From: Paenibacillaceae bacterium
GTDB lineage: Bacteria > Bacillota > Bacilli > Paenibacillales > NBRC-103111
Length of the DNA stretch: 64,000 nt
Assembly: GCA_029256185.1 (NCBI GenBank)
Contig: JAQSYI010000048.1
Span: 1 to 64,000 of the forward strand
Reading direction: 5' to 3'
Both the position numbers and the translations under genes were made by a program. Within the stretch, counting starts at the first letter, position 1. The number at the start of each line of letters is the position of its first letter. Of this stretch, positions 42,067-52,800 are shown piece by piece. The notes beneath the pieces were generated by a model. It was not told the origin of the DNA. It made no database searches and saw only the letters and a list, made by a program, of their open reading frames with translations.

Positions 42067-42170
42067 AAGCACGGCCGCTGGCACAGACGGCCACATCTAT
42101 GGCAATGCTTGTTGCTTCATAACGCTCCTCAGCGCAACGGCTTGTATGGTGCAAGCTGTAGCGTGCGATG

Positions 42171-42203
42171 GATCGACAGAAGATCGACAGAAGATCGACA
42201 GAA
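42171..42203. repeat. 11-bp tandem repeat, three copies
   Basis: GATCGACAGAA three times in tandem without mismatch. One helical turn per unit would place copies on the same DNA face. No gene depends on it visibly. Confidence 0.7.
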
Positions 42204-42463
42204 CTTAATGTATTGCAACGATCCATGATCCGTGATATTATTGGGAGCTTCTCTCTCTCGGTGTGCCAAAGCGGCTCGGGACGCGCTCCTTTTATACATG
42301 CAGGGATGTCTGTGGCCGGGATACCCCATGCTCCAGAAGCAGGAATGAAGCCTCCTCCGCGCTCTTCAATTCCGGATAGAAGGCCTCCATTTGCAGCCTC
42401 TATTTCTATAGTCTCAATCTCTACTTCAATAGTTTCAGCATCCATTCAATAGTTTTGCACCAT

Positions 42464-44071
42464 CTATTTCAATATTCTCGGCTTCACATATTTTTGCGGG
42501 GATGTGCCGGTGTATTTCTTGAACAGGGTGCAAAAATATTTCTCCGTCTGTATGCCCACCGATTGCGCCAGCTCCAGATTGCTGTAATCCCGCGAGCTGT
42601 TCAGCAGCTGAATGGCTTTCTCCACACGCAGCCGGTTCACATAATCCGTGAAGTTCTCCCCCAGCTCCTTCTTGAACAATTCGCTGACATAATTGGCGTT
42701 CATCTTGATATGCTCGGCGACCAGCCCAAGGGAAAGGGGCTCCGCCACATTCTCTGCAATAAAGGCGACCGCTTTGCGGATTTCCGGATGAATATCCGAC
42801 TCCTCCAGCAAGACGAACGCTCTCTGCCAGGAAGCGTCCAAAGCCGCCAATGCCTGCTCCCAATGCAATAAACCGGCGATATAGGCTGTGGGTTCAGCAG
42901 AAAGTCCGGTGGTCCCCGGCAGCTTCCGGTCCATATCCGTGATGAACTCCCTCAACGCTTCCAGCAGCGCAGCCGGGGGAACCTTTCCTCTGAACGAGCG
43001 CATCAGCTGCTCAAGCTCCCTCCGGGAGGCCTCCGCCTGCAGCGGCGTCAGCCCGTCGGCAATCCGGCGCACGCTTTTGCGGAATTGGCCTGCCTCTTCC
43101 TCATCATAATGAAACCGCCGCGTCTGAGTGATTACCGAGCCGCATCCTGTATAGAAGGAATCCCCAAGCGCCAGCAGCGCTTGCCGGTAAGCCCGGCCTG
43201 CTGCGTCCCACCCCGCATGGACCTGGCTGCTTCCTACCGAAACGAACTGCCTCAGATACTTCTTGATATTCACCTGCATGTCCAGGCCAGTCTCGTACAT
43301 CCGCTGCTCCAGAGCGGATGTGCTCTTTTCCTTCAAAGCGACAAAAGCGGTAAACAAATTTGGCTCCAGCTCACAAGCGAATCCGTCTCCGGCCTGGGAT
43401 AAAACCTCTTCGATAATATTCAGCATGCCGTACTTCAGCTTCTTCTGATCCTCCCGCCCATACATGGAGCGGAATTGCTCCTCTTCATCGATGCGAACGG
43501 TGAGGCAGCAATAATTGGCAGGCTGGAACGAGGTGAGCAATTCCCCTGCGCGCTGCTCCATCGTTCTCGGCTGAATGTCTCCGCGCACCAATTCCTCGAC
43601 CAGCTGCTTGCGGATACGGTGCAGATTATCCTTGACGATATAACTCAGGTTGTGATATTTCCGTTCCTTTTCCTCCCGCTGGAGCACAACGCTGCGCGCT
43701 TTCTCCAGTGCGGCATAGACATCCGCTTCCTTCAGGGGGATTTTGACCAAATAATCCGATACATTGATTTCAATCGCCTGTTTGGCATAATTGAACTCCG
43801 AATAGGCGCTTAAAATAATGAATTCCGTGCCAGGCAGCGCCTCCTTAAGCATCCGCACCAATTCAATCCCGTTTAACTCCGGCATCACCATATCCGTAAT
43901 CACAATATCCGGCTTCAGCTCCAAGCCCAAGCGCAGCGCCTCGCGGCTGGAGCAGGTTGCGCCGGCCAGAACAAAGGGCGTTCCCTGTCCTCTCCACTTC
44001 TCGAAGAAGCCGGAGAGCCTTTGCACGAACGGCGGTTCATCGTCCACGATCAGACAGCTTATTTGACGCAT
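42464..44071 (-). CDS. YesN-type response regulator of the second sugar locus
   Basis: A 535-aa response regulator. The receiver (1-125) has DDE at 11-13, phospho-acceptor Asp in DIVITDMVMPELNG and the Lys in YLVKIPLKEAD. A middle domain spans about 140-420. The C-terminal AraC-type double helix-turn-helix (about 430-530) has SLGLVAEHIKMNANYVSELFKKELGENFTDYVNRLR and ends SPQKYVKPR. Its start overlaps the kinase stop by 13 bases. It probably activates the importer operon and the divergent GH106-like/GH43-like genes. It is the last gene of the locus in its direction. Confidence 0.92.
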   Translation of the reverse strand: MRQISCLIVDDEPPFVQRLSGFFEKWRGQGTPFVLAGATCSSREALRLGLELKPDIVITDMVMPELNGIELVRMLKEALPGTEFIILSAYSEFNYAKQAIEINVSDYLVKIPLKEADVYAALEKARSVVLQREEKERKYHNLSYIVKDNLHRIRKQLVEELVRGDIQPRTMEQRAGELLTSFQPANYCCLTVRIDEEEQFRSMYGREDQKKLKYGMLNIIEEVLSQAGDGFACELEPNLFTAFVALKEKSTSALEQRMYETGLDMQVNIKKYLRQFVSVGSSQVHAGWDAAGRAYRQALLALGDSFYTGCGSVITQTRRFHYDEEEAGQFRKSVRRIADGLTPLQAEASRRELEQLMRSFRGKVPPAALLEALREFITDMDRKLPGTTGLSAEPTAYIAGLLHWEQALAALDASWQRAFVLLEESDIHPEIRKAVAFIAENVAEPLSLGLVAEHIKMNANYVSELFKKELGENFTDYVNRLRVEKAIQLLNSSRDYSNLELAQSVGIQTEKYFCTLFKKYTGTSPQKYVKPRILK

Positions 44072-45822
44072 CCCTTATCCTCCTCCATCGGCCTGCCATT
44101 CCCTTCTCCGGGAAAGACCAGACGCACACATGTTCCCTCATCAGGCGTGCTCTCCACTTGTACTCCATACTCCGGACCGTAATACAGACGGATGCGCTGA
44201 TCAATATTGTATAAACCGATACGCTTGCGGTTGCGGGGATGAACGCCCTCCTTGGGGCCGGGCGCCAACAAGCCGGGAAGCTTATGGGCGGCAATGCCGC
44301 ATCCGCTGTCGCGCACCTCCACCACCACATGGCCCTGGCGCCTGCAGGCAGTGATGGCGATCCCGCCGGGAATCCTCCCTCCATTATACCCATGGAATAT
44401 GCTGTTCTCGACAATAGGCTGCAGAATCATCTTGAGCACGGGATAATCCAGCAGCCCTTCCTCAATCTCCTCCGTCCAATCAAACACACAATCATAGCGG
44501 ATATTCTGAATGTACAGGTAGTTCCTGACATTGCGCAGCTCTTCCTCCAGCGCCACCTTTTCCGAGAAATTGGTGATGCCGTACTCCAGAATGGCAATCA
44601 GCGCCTCAATGACCGGGTCCACATCGTTATGCCGCCCCGAGGCCACCGCGTTGCTGATGGAGCCCAGCGTGTTGTAGAGAAAATGGGGATTAATCTGGGA
44701 TTGCAGCACCTCAATCTCCATCTCCTTCTTGAAGCGTTCCGTGCGGTTCAAATTTTCGATTAACCTCCGCAGTTGTCCCAGCATATCGTCAAAGGACAGG
44801 GCCAGCTCGCCAAACTCATCCCTTCGCGCATGGCTGACCGATACCTGCAGGTTGCCGCTCCGCACCAGCTGCATCTTGCGGATCAAATAATGAACCGGCA
44901 CCCGGATATATCGGGCAACAAACAGCGCCAGCGCCAAGCTCAGCATCATTCCCAGAGCCAGCAGACCGGCAAAATACAGGTTCATGCTGTGCAGGGAGCG
45001 CTGCAGCCGCGTATTATCCGCTATGGCAAAAATCACCCATTGGTATTGGTGGTCAATGGTCTTCAGAATGGTCAGAGCCGTCTCTCCCCGGGAAATCTCC
45101 ATAATATCGTTTGCTGACGTCACCAGTTCCTGAGAGGTCATTCCGGCAATGCTCATATCCCGGTTGACCGCCGTAACCGAAGAAGCGTTAAGGGGAAGCG
45201 CAATTACCTGTCCCTGCAAATCCAGAATGCCCAGGCTCAGGTCGCTGCGGCCGCTGATTTCTGCCAGCTTCTGCTCCAACGCCGACAGGCTCAGATCCAT
45301 GGCCAGCGCCATCGGCTCCCCGGCAAAGGACAGGGGCATGGCGAAGGAAACGGTCCACCCCGACAGGACAGACTTGTACAAGGGGCTGATGGTAACCGCA
45401 TAGGGACGCTCATAGATGCTGTCATACAAGGCCTGCCTCTCGGGCGAGGGCTCATTGAATGCGCTGGAGACAATTCCTCCGCCAATGACAGACAGGTCCC
45501 GGCGGATCACGTACATGTCGGAGAGCAGGGTTGCATTCCTGTCATAGAACCGGGTCAGCAGGCTTCCCAGCGCTTCTTCTTGGGGCGGCAGAGCCTCGAT
45601 GGAAGAAGACAGAGAGCTCAGTGTATTTTGCAGCGTCAGGAAATACAGGTTTAAATATTGTTCTTCCTTCAATAGCGTCATCCGCGCACTGTCCAGCCGG
45701 CTTTGGGTGATTTCATGCTTGATGTACCGGTAAGACAAGGCTTCCAGGATGGAGACAGCGAAAAAAACGAACACAAAACAAATGAGGAAGAGCTTAAAGG
45801 AAATATTATGCAGCCATTTCAT
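44059..45822 (-). CDS. YesM-type sensor histidine kinase of the second sugar locus
   Basis: A 587-aa membrane kinase. It has an N-terminal TM (ISFKLFLICFVFVFFAVSIL), an extracellular sensor to ~275, a second TM (LYFAGLLALGMMLSLALALFVARYI), HAMP, His in INPHFLYNTLGSIS and an HATPase with VRDSGCGIAAH, RIGLYNIDQRI and YGPEYGV. ATG 45822 has GGAGGCTTCCTG upstream. It lies 72 bp after the binding-protein gene, so it belongs to the importer operon rather than preceding it, the reverse of the first locus. The ligand is unknown. Confidence 0.92.
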   Translation of the reverse strand: MKWLHNISFKLFLICFVFVFFAVSILEALSYRYIKHEITQSRLDSARMTLLKEEQYLNLYFLTLQNTLSSLSSSIEALPPQEEALGSLLTRFYDRNATLLSDMYVIRRDLSVIGGGIVSSAFNEPSPERQALYDSIYERPYAVTISPLYKSVLSGWTVSFAMPLSFAGEPMALAMDLSLSALEQKLAEISGRSDLSLGILDLQGQVIALPLNASSVTAVNRDMSIAGMTSQELVTSANDIMEISRGETALTILKTIDHQYQWVIFAIADNTRLQRSLHSMNLYFAGLLALGMMLSLALALFVARYIRVPVHYLIRKMQLVRSGNLQVSVSHARRDEFGELALSFDDMLGQLRRLIENLNRTERFKKEMEIEVLQSQINPHFLYNTLGSISNAVASGRHNDVDPVIEALIAILEYGITNFSEKVALEEELRNVRNYLYIQNIRYDCVFDWTEEIEEGLLDYPVLKMILQPIVENSIFHGYNGGRIPGGIAITACRRQGHVVVEVRDSGCGIAAHKLPGLLAPGPKEGVHPRNRKRIGLYNIDQRIRLYYGPEYGVQVESTPDEGTCVRLVFPGEGNGRPMEEDKGCVK

Positions 45823-45894
45823 CAGGAAGCCTCCCCCACTATCAACAAATAGAAGGGGAAGCCCCCTTCTACTGTTGCGTTCAGATGATTCAAC

Positions 45895-47622
45895 TCATTT
45901 CAATACGCCTTCGGCCTGCAGCTGCTTGGTATAGTTTTGCAAGGCATCATTCTGCTTGAACTTATCCTGCAGCGTCTTCACAAAGCTGTCGAAGTTGTCC
46001 AATGGTTCCTTGCCCGTGATAAAGGCCAGCATAGTGGAATTGATATATTTGATCCGGTCCTGCGCCAGGGTATCATTGGCGTCATCGAATACCCGGGGAT
46101 GAATGCTGTTGTCGCGCAGGAAGGAATTATTCAGCTTCTGGTTGGCATTGGTCAATTCGGGCTTCTGAAAGTCGAAGTAAACCGAATCATTGGCCTTGCG
46201 CACGAAAGCATAGTTGTATCTCCACTCCACTTCCTTCTCATTATAAGTGGATTTGTCCACCAGCTTCGGTTTTCCGTCGATTTCGTTCCACGTTTGACCC
46301 TTGAGGCCGTAAGACAAGGTTTTGTAAGCCTCCTTGTTTGTGTAAAAGTATTGCAGCAACGCCATGGCGCGTTTGGCCTTCTCCGTATCCTTCAGCGCTT
46401 CCTTGGATATTCCCCATAGGCTGCTTTGGAACGCTTTTGTATCGAGAATTTGATCGCCATGAGGTCCTTTGGGCGGAGCAATCTGGATCCAGTCGGGCGT
46501 AGAGCCGCCGATGTCCTTCATCTTCTTCTGGTCAGCCGGCTCCATCCGTCTCCAGTCCTCGATCATGATGCCCACCTTGCCCTGGTACATCTTCTGGTCG
46601 CGCTTCAACCCGTCGTCGATGGTCACCCAGTCAGGATCAACCACCTTCGCTTCCAGCATGGCACGGATAAAGGTCAGAGCTTCTTTCATGCGCGGGTCCG
46701 TGTTATGGGAGAATACCTTGCCATCCTTCACGTCAATGTAGTTGGGCTGGACACCGAACATCCAGAAGATTTGCTGAAAACCGTTTCCTCCGCCCCCTGA
46801 AGAGCTTACGCCAAGAGAGCCATCCTTGGGCAGCATGCCCACAAAGCCGTACGTATCGTTCTTGCCGTTGCCGTCCGGATCATCGAACGTAAAGGCTTTC
46901 ATCACCTTGAGCAATTCCTCTGCCGTTGCCGGCACTTGCAGGTTCAGCTTCTTCAGCCAGTCATTGTTGATCCACCAGCCGTTAACGCCTCCCACCGGCT
47001 CTACTCCGGGCACGCCGATGGTCTTTCCCTTGTACTTCATCGGCTCCCAGCGGGATGCATCGAAGGCCCCTGCCAGCTCGGGTGTGTTCTTCATCAAATC
47101 ATCCAGATCGGCCAGCAGCCCCTGATCATAATATTTGACAGCGGACGCCCTGTCGGGAAATCCGATAATATCGGGAATCTGATTGGAGGATATGAGCACA
47201 TTCAGCTTATCCCTCCAGTTCTCTCCCCCGAGAATCGTCTCTAATTCAATGTTGTTGTCCTTCTGGATCATCTGCCGGATCGGGTCCTTGTCCAGAGCAG
47301 GCATGGGTGTGGTCTGCCGGTAGCCAAGGGAATTGTAGAAGGTCAGCTTGACAGGCTTGCTTGCTGCTGCAGAAGGTGTGCCTGTTGCCGCAGAGGCTGT
47401 GCCTGTGATGGCGGGATCAGACGTGGCCCGGCCTTCCTCATTGGAGCCGCAAGCAGTGGCGGCCAGTGAGCCTGCCATTAACAGGGACAGGGCAAGCAGG
47501 GATTTTTTACGTAAATGCCCGATTGTGGCATTTTCACTCGGGGGCTCCCCCAAAAGTACCCGGGTTTTGCTTCGAAGGATCTCGTCACTTTGGGGGGATT
47601 GTTTTTTGTTGCTTTTTCTCAT
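45895..47622 (-). CDS. Sugar ABC transporter, lipoprotein solute-binding protein (second)
   Basis: A family 1 binding protein of 575 aa. The lipobox signal KKSLLALSLLMAGSLAATAC is preceded by an unusually long hydrophilic N-region of about 38 residues (RKSNKKQSPQSDEILRSKTR...). The only good start is ATG 47622 with AAAGGGAG upstream, and no internal start with a ribosome site was seen closer to the signal. The mature protein has the usual linker and the DYxxTNP-like closed folds of oligosaccharide binders. It sits between the permease genes and the sensor kinase gene. The long N-region is odd and may reflect an indel. Confidence 0.85.
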   Translation of the reverse strand: MRKSNKKQSPQSDEILRSKTRVLLGEPPSENATIGHLRKKSLLALSLLMAGSLAATACGSNEEGRATSDPAITGTASAATGTPSAAASKPVKLTFYNSLGYRQTTPMPALDKDPIRQMIQKDNNIELETILGGENWRDKLNVLISSNQIPDIIGFPDRASAVKYYDQGLLADLDDLMKNTPELAGAFDASRWEPMKYKGKTIGVPGVEPVGGVNGWWINNDWLKKLNLQVPATAEELLKVMKAFTFDDPDGNGKNDTYGFVGMLPKDGSLGVSSSGGGGNGFQQIFWMFGVQPNYIDVKDGKVFSHNTDPRMKEALTFIRAMLEAKVVDPDWVTIDDGLKRDQKMYQGKVGIMIEDWRRMEPADQKKMKDIGGSTPDWIQIAPPKGPHGDQILDTKAFQSSLWGISKEALKDTEKAKRAMALLQYFYTNKEAYKTLSYGLKGQTWNEIDGKPKLVDKSTYNEKEVEWRYNYAFVRKANDSVYFDFQKPELTNANQKLNNSFLRDNSIHPRVFDDANDTLAQDRIKYINSTMLAFITGKEPLDNFDSFVKTLQDKFKQNDALQNYTKQLQAEGVLK

Positions 47623-47721
47623 GTCGTACACTCCCTTTTTATCATTGTATTGTATATCAAGAGTTTCCTCAAGATATTGCGGCGGCGGGCGGACAGCCTA
47701 TTCTCCCCATAACCGGGAGTG

Positions 47722-48597
47722 CTATCCCTTGATTGCACCCAGCAGGATGCCCCGGGTAAAGTGCTTCTGAATAAACGGATAGACGCACAGAATCGGCAGG
47801 GTGGAGAGCACAACAGCGGCCATCTGCATCGAGATGGGATTGACGATGTCGGCGGCGTCTGCGGCCGCATCTCCGCTTGATGCCAGGGTGGCCATGAGAA
47901 TATTGCGCAGAAACAGCTGCAGCGGAATTTTGGCGGAATCGTTAATGAACAGAACGGCGTCGAAGAAGCTGTTCCAATGGTAGACCGCATAGAACAAACC
48001 GATGGTCGCAATGATCGGAGTGGACAAGGGGATCACGATCTTGAACAGAATGGCCAGCTCCCCTGCCCCGTCGATCTTGGCCGCTTCATCCAGCGCTTCC
48101 GGCAGCTGCTCGAAGAAGCTCTTCATGATCAGCAGATTGAAGGCGCTGATCATCGTGGGAATGATGAGAGCCCAGACGGAATTCAATAGTCCGAACTGCT
48201 TGACCACCAGATAATGCGGGATGATGCCTCCATTGAACAGCATGGTGAACACGATGAAGAGCAAGAATACATTCCGCCCCGGCAAGGACTTCCGCGAGAG
48301 GGGCAGGGCCGTAATCATAGTGAACAACAGGTTGAGCGAGGTGCCCATGACCGCCCGGAACAGGCTCACTTTATAGGCGTTGGCCAGGGTCTCCCCGGTC
48401 AGAAGCTGCTCATAGGCGAAGAAGGTAATTCTCTTCGGAATAAGCACCAGCCCGTTCTGTCGAAGCACCTCGGTAACGGGTGTCAGGGAGACGCTGATGA
48501 CATAGAAGAACGGCACAATGCATGAGCACGCAAGCAGTGCGAGCAGCGTATAGTTGAGTCCTTGCGCGATCCGCCCGGACGGAGATAATGATTTCAT
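47722..48597 (-). CDS. Sugar ABC transporter permease (LplC/YtcP-type, second locus)
   Basis: A 291-aa permease with six TM helices and the EAA loop LPEALDEAAKIDGAGELAILFKIVIPLS. It ends FTRGILLGAIKG as usual. It is paralogous to the gene at 5843. It lies 17 bp after the other permease and 99 bp before the binding protein. ATG 48597 is preceded by GGGAGGACTGCTTACT. It forms a CUT1 importer with them; the ATPase is encoded elsewhere. Confidence 0.92.
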   Translation of the reverse strand: MKSLSPSGRIAQGLNYTLLALLACSCIVPFFYVISVSLTPVTEVLRQNGLVLIPKRITFFAYEQLLTGETLANAYKVSLFRAVMGTSLNLLFTMITALPLSRKSLPGRNVFLLFIVFTMLFNGGIIPHYLVVKQFGLLNSVWALIIPTMISAFNLLIMKSFFEQLPEALDEAAKIDGAGELAILFKIVIPLSTPIIATIGLFYAVYHWNSFFDAVLFINDSAKIPLQLFLRNILMATLASSGDAAADAADIVNPISMQMAAVVLSTLPILCVYPFIQKHFTRGILLGAIKG

Positions 48598-48614
48598 AGT
48601 AAGCAGTCCTCCCT

Positions 48615-49517
48615 TTACCAGATTTGTCCGTCAAAGTGTTTGGCGGCACGGTTCGCGCCAAGCACAAGCACCAAGCCGATGACGGATTTGAACAGTCCCA
48701 CAGCCGTTGCCAGGCCAACGCGCATCTCCTGGATGCCCACCCGGTATACCCATGTCTCGATCACATCGGATTTATCCATGTTCAAGGCGTTGGACATCAT
48801 GAACACCTGATCGAATCCCACATCGAGAATGGTGCTGAGCCGCAGGACAAACATCAGGATGATCACATTGCGGATCCCCGGAAGCGTAATATGCCACAGT
48901 TGGCGCCACTTGGAGGCTCCGTCCACGGTAGCGGCTTCGTACAAGCTGGGATCAATTCCCCCCAGCGCGGCCACATAGATGATGGCTCCCCAGCCGATGC
49001 TTTGCCACATATCGCTTGCCACCAGCAGGCTTCTGATCCAACTGGATTCTGTCAGGAAGGAGATGGTCGGCAGATTGTATTCTCTGAGCAGGGAATTCAC
49101 CAGCCCGTCTCCAGGCGCCAGGAAGGCAAGCATCAGGCCGTAAATAACCACCCACGACAGAAAATGGGGCAAATAGGTGATGGTCTGGATAATCCGCTTA
49201 AACCAGTTATGCCGTACTTCATTGAGCATCAATGCGAGGATAATGGGAGCCGGGAAGACGAAAAACAGCTTATACATGGAGATCAAGAGCGTGTTGCCCA
49301 ATATCTGGCCAAAGAACACGCCATTGAAGAAATCTCTGAAATTGTCCAAGCCTACCCAGGGACTGTCCCAAATCCCCCCCACAATATTGATCTGCTTGAA
49401 TGCCGCAATGATATAGAGCATCGGAATGTACTTGAAGATGGAGAAGTAAACCAGTCCGGGAATCAGCAGCATATACATGACACTGTGCTTCCTGAAGGTT
49501 TTCATAACAACAGCCAT
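48615..49517 (-). CDS. Sugar ABC transporter permease (LplB-type, second locus)
   Basis: A permease of 300 aa, first gene of its operon. It has six TM helices, the block YIPMLYIIAAFKQINI and the EAA loop SLYEAATVDGASKWRQLWHITLPG. I chose ATG 49517 (MAVVMKTFRKHS), preceded by AAAGGAACCC; a frame extension of 21 codons upstream has no site. The 288 bp to the divergent GH106-like gene hold both promoters. Confidence 0.9.
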   Translation of the reverse strand: MAVVMKTFRKHSVMYMLLIPGLVYFSIFKYIPMLYIIAAFKQINIVGGIWDSPWVGLDNFRDFFNGVFFGQILGNTLLISMYKLFFVFPAPIILALMLNEVRHNWFKRIIQTITYLPHFLSWVVIYGLMLAFLAPGDGLVNSLLREYNLPTISFLTESSWIRSLLVASDMWQSIGWGAIIYVAALGGIDPSLYEAATVDGASKWRQLWHITLPGIRNVIILMFVLRLSTILDVGFDQVFMMSNALNMDKSDVIETWVYRVGIQEMRVGLATAVGLFKSVIGLVLVLGANRAAKHFDGQIW

Positions 49518-49577
49518 GGCATCGGGTTCCTTTCTTTGTGTGCGTTCATTTTTGGTGTGATTGATTGTGTATGCCCC

Positions 49578-49773
49578 CATTGTAAAGAAGGCGGGCAGCG
49601 TTTGTTTCTAAAATTTACGGATGTTCTCCTACTTTTTTCGGGCTCTGAAACCGCGCAAACAACCAATCGACAAATGCCGAATATATTGGATGAATTCCTG
49701 AAAAATGAGGATTTTTCTTTCCGATAACCCCTGTTAGAATGATCAGCATCTTATGCACGCACGCTTTATAATG
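49578..49773. promoter_or_regulatory. Divergent promoter region of the second sugar locus
   Basis: On the minus strand TTTACAATGG gives a -10 (TACAAT, about 49578-49583) for the permease operon. On the plus strand CTTTATAATGAAAG (about 49766-49779) gives a -10 for the GH106-like gene; the same block is used before the first importer operon. The YesN-type regulator probably acts between them. No certain operator is evident. Confidence 0.45.
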
Positions 49774-49805
49774 AAAGAGAAGCTGTAAAATAAAGGAGAA
49801 GCCTT

Positions 49806-52800
49806 ATGAAGATGAAACCAAAACCGGCAGCCACCGCCGCCTCTGCTCTATTCCGAGCGGAGCTCTTCCAATCTCCTCCGGCCAGTCACCACAGTATTCC
49901 ATTGTGGTCATGGAATGACCGGCTCGAAGAACAGGAAGTCCGCAGCCAAGTCAAGCAGATGAAGCAGGCCGGTCTGGGCGGCTTCATTATGCATGCCCGC
50001 TCCGGACTGGCTACGCCTTATATGGGAGAAGAATGGATGGCAGCGGTTGGCGCAGCCGTAGAGGAAGCCTCCGCACAGGGAATGGAAGCCTGGTGCTATG
50101 ACGAGAACGGCTGGCCCAGCGGGACGGCCAACGGCGAGGTGCCCGCATTGGGGCGGGCTTATCAGCAGAAGTGGCTGGAGTATGAGGAGCTGCCCCGGGC
50201 AGCTTCAGATTCGACGGCTGGCTCAACCGGATGGGATGACCCTGAGTTGCTCGTTGTGCTGGCCCGCAGTGATGAAGAAGGCTGGCGGGTTTGTAGGGCG
50301 GGGCAAGACGGCTGGAAGCCGCGAGGCTTGGACGATAGGATATACGATGGGATGGATGATGGGATGGATGATGGGAAGCAGAACCGATCAGACCGTGGGG
50401 AGCATGGCGGAGCGGATTGCGGGGAAGACGGTCCGTTGCTTGCCGTTTATGCCAGAGTCAACCCCCACTATGTGGACATCCTTCATCCCCAGGCGATCCG
50501 CGCTTTTCTGGAAGCCTGTCACGCCCGTTACGAAGCGAGGTTCGGACATCTGTTCGGCGGGGTTCTGAAGGGGATCTTCTCCGACGAATTCAAGTTCAAA
50601 TCCGTCCCCTGGTCGGATCTGTTCCCTGGGGAGTACACAAGCAGATTCGGCCGTGACCTGTTCGCCGACTTGCCCTACGTGCTGGGCTTACTAGACGGCC
50701 ATGAGATCCGGGAGGATGCGGCCTATGCCGCCCGGTACCGGTTCTGGAGCATGGTCAGCGCCATGTTCAAGCAGAGTGTCGGCCTGGTGGGCGATTGGTG
50801 CCGGCAGCGCAGCTTTCTCCTGACCGGCCATATCATGGCCGAGGATGATCTGCAGCAGCAGATGGGCTACTCCGCCGGTGTTATGCCCCTCTATGAAGAG
50901 ATGGATGCTCCCGGGATCGATTGCCTGGGCAGGAAACTCCCTTCCGTCATGCTGGTCAAGCAGGCATCCTCCGTAGCCAGGCAGTTGGACAAACCCTTTG
51001 TCCTGACCGAAACCTTCGGCTGCGGCGGCTGGAATCTGACCTTCGAGACGATGAAGCATATCGGGGAACGGCAGTTTGTGCTGGGGGTCAACCGGCTTTC
51101 CCCCCATCTGCAGGGCTACTCCATGAAGGGCATCCGCAAGCGGGATTATCCGCCCTCCATCTATGTGCAGCAGCCCTGGTGGCCGCATTACCATCTGTTC
51201 GAGTCTTATTTTGCCCGCCTGTCTTATGCGCTCACCTGCGGAGAAGCGGACTGCGGCGTGCTGGTGGTCCACCCGATCCGTTCCGCCTGGCTTCATTACG
51301 CTCCCGGCAATGACGCTGTGGTCAAGCAGTTGTCGGATCATTTGGAGGAGCTGGCCCATACCCTGCTCTCTCTACCCTGCGATTTCGATTTCGGCGATGA
51401 GGAGCTAATGGCCGGACACGGCAGTGCCCGGGATGGCTTGCTCCGGATTGGCAGATCCTCCTATCATACGGTCATCCTGCCCCATCTGACCGGGATCAGC
51501 CGCCCCACGCTGGAATTATTGCGGGCTTTTGCAGCCGCAGGCGGGAAGCTGATTGTGCTGGGCTGCGCGCCCAGGTATCTGGACGGCCAGGCTGACTCTG
51601 CGCTGGAACGGCTCTGCGCCGGTCCCGGAATCATCCGCGCAGAGCAAACACAGCAACTGGCTTGCCACCTGCAGCCCGTGGTTACTGTCAATCCGCTTGG
51701 AGACAATGAGCAATCAAACGGCCGGCTATGGGTGCAAAAGAGGATCTGTGAGGACGGGGAATTGCTGTTCTATTGCGTGAATATGAGCGAAAACGAGGGG
51801 CTGCGGACGGAGTTGGACTTCGGTCCGTTAACGGGAAATTGGTTCGAGCTGTGCGCGTTAACCGGACAGATTATCCCGGTAAGCGGACCGCTTATGCCGG
51901 AGGTAACCTTCGCGCCGGGGCAATCCCGCGTGCTGCTGTACCAAAGGGAGACTTCCGGCGGATTCGCGGCAGAGGCGGAGGCCGAGACCGAGACCGAGGC
52001 TGCGCCCCGTCAGCGGCCATTACATCCCCTCTCCCCTTCCCTTCTGCCTTCAGGCGGCTTGGCTCCAGTCACCGATTTGGGCGGAGGCTGGATGGCGGAA
52101 GCTCTGGAGTCCAATGCACTGACGCTGGATTATGCCAAATACCGGTTTTCCGGCAATGCAGCCTGGTCCCCTCCCGCCTATGTGCTGAACATTCAGGCTT
52201 TGTGCCTGTCCCGCAGAGAACCTGTCCCGCTGGAGCTCGAATATGAGTTTGAGCTGGAGGAGCTGCCTGAGGAGCATAGTCGGTGGCAGTTGGGGATGGA
52301 GGACCGTAGCGGCTGGACCGTCTTAGTCAACGGCGCTCCCTTGCCTGAAGAACCATCCGGCTGCTACAGGGATCACGCCATTCAGACATTCGGGATTGGC
52401 CAGCTGCTCCGGGAAGGCAGGAATACGGTCCGCATGTCAAGACTGTTCCAATGCAATGAAGACGCCTGCCGCTTCTTCGATAATGCCGATCCCAATTTCG
52501 CTCCGGTCCGCAATAAACTGATCTATGAGACGGAGATCGAGAGCATCTATATCCTGGGTCCCTTCACAGTCAAGCCTGCTGCCTGGGGCCATACGCCGCA
52601 AGGAACGCTCGCCGCATACGGACCGTTCCGTCTCCAGCCTTGGCAGGACCGGGACCATACGGCGATTGACGATCTAACCGCCGGCGGCTATTGGTTCTAT
52701 GCCGGCGCCTGGAGGCTTACCCGCAAGGTTGAGCTGACTCCGGCGGTCAAGCAGGCCTTGGCCCGCGGCGGAAGCGCCCTGCTGCGCTGGGACCGCATGA

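Larger units (their letters stand above)
41680..42463. other. 784-bp intergenic region with repeats
   Basis: No gene is supported. It contains a dispersed palindrome (42033-42066) and three perfect 11-bp tandem copies (42171-42203). A 152-codon open frame on the minus strand overlaps these repeats and lacks a ribosome site and any recognisable fold. Confidence 0.5.

Noticed and set aside
41987-42445. A 152-codon minus-strand frame in the gap before the response regulator
   Set aside because: It overlaps a dispersed palindrome and an 11-bp tandem repeat, lacks a ribosome site and has a low-complexity start.
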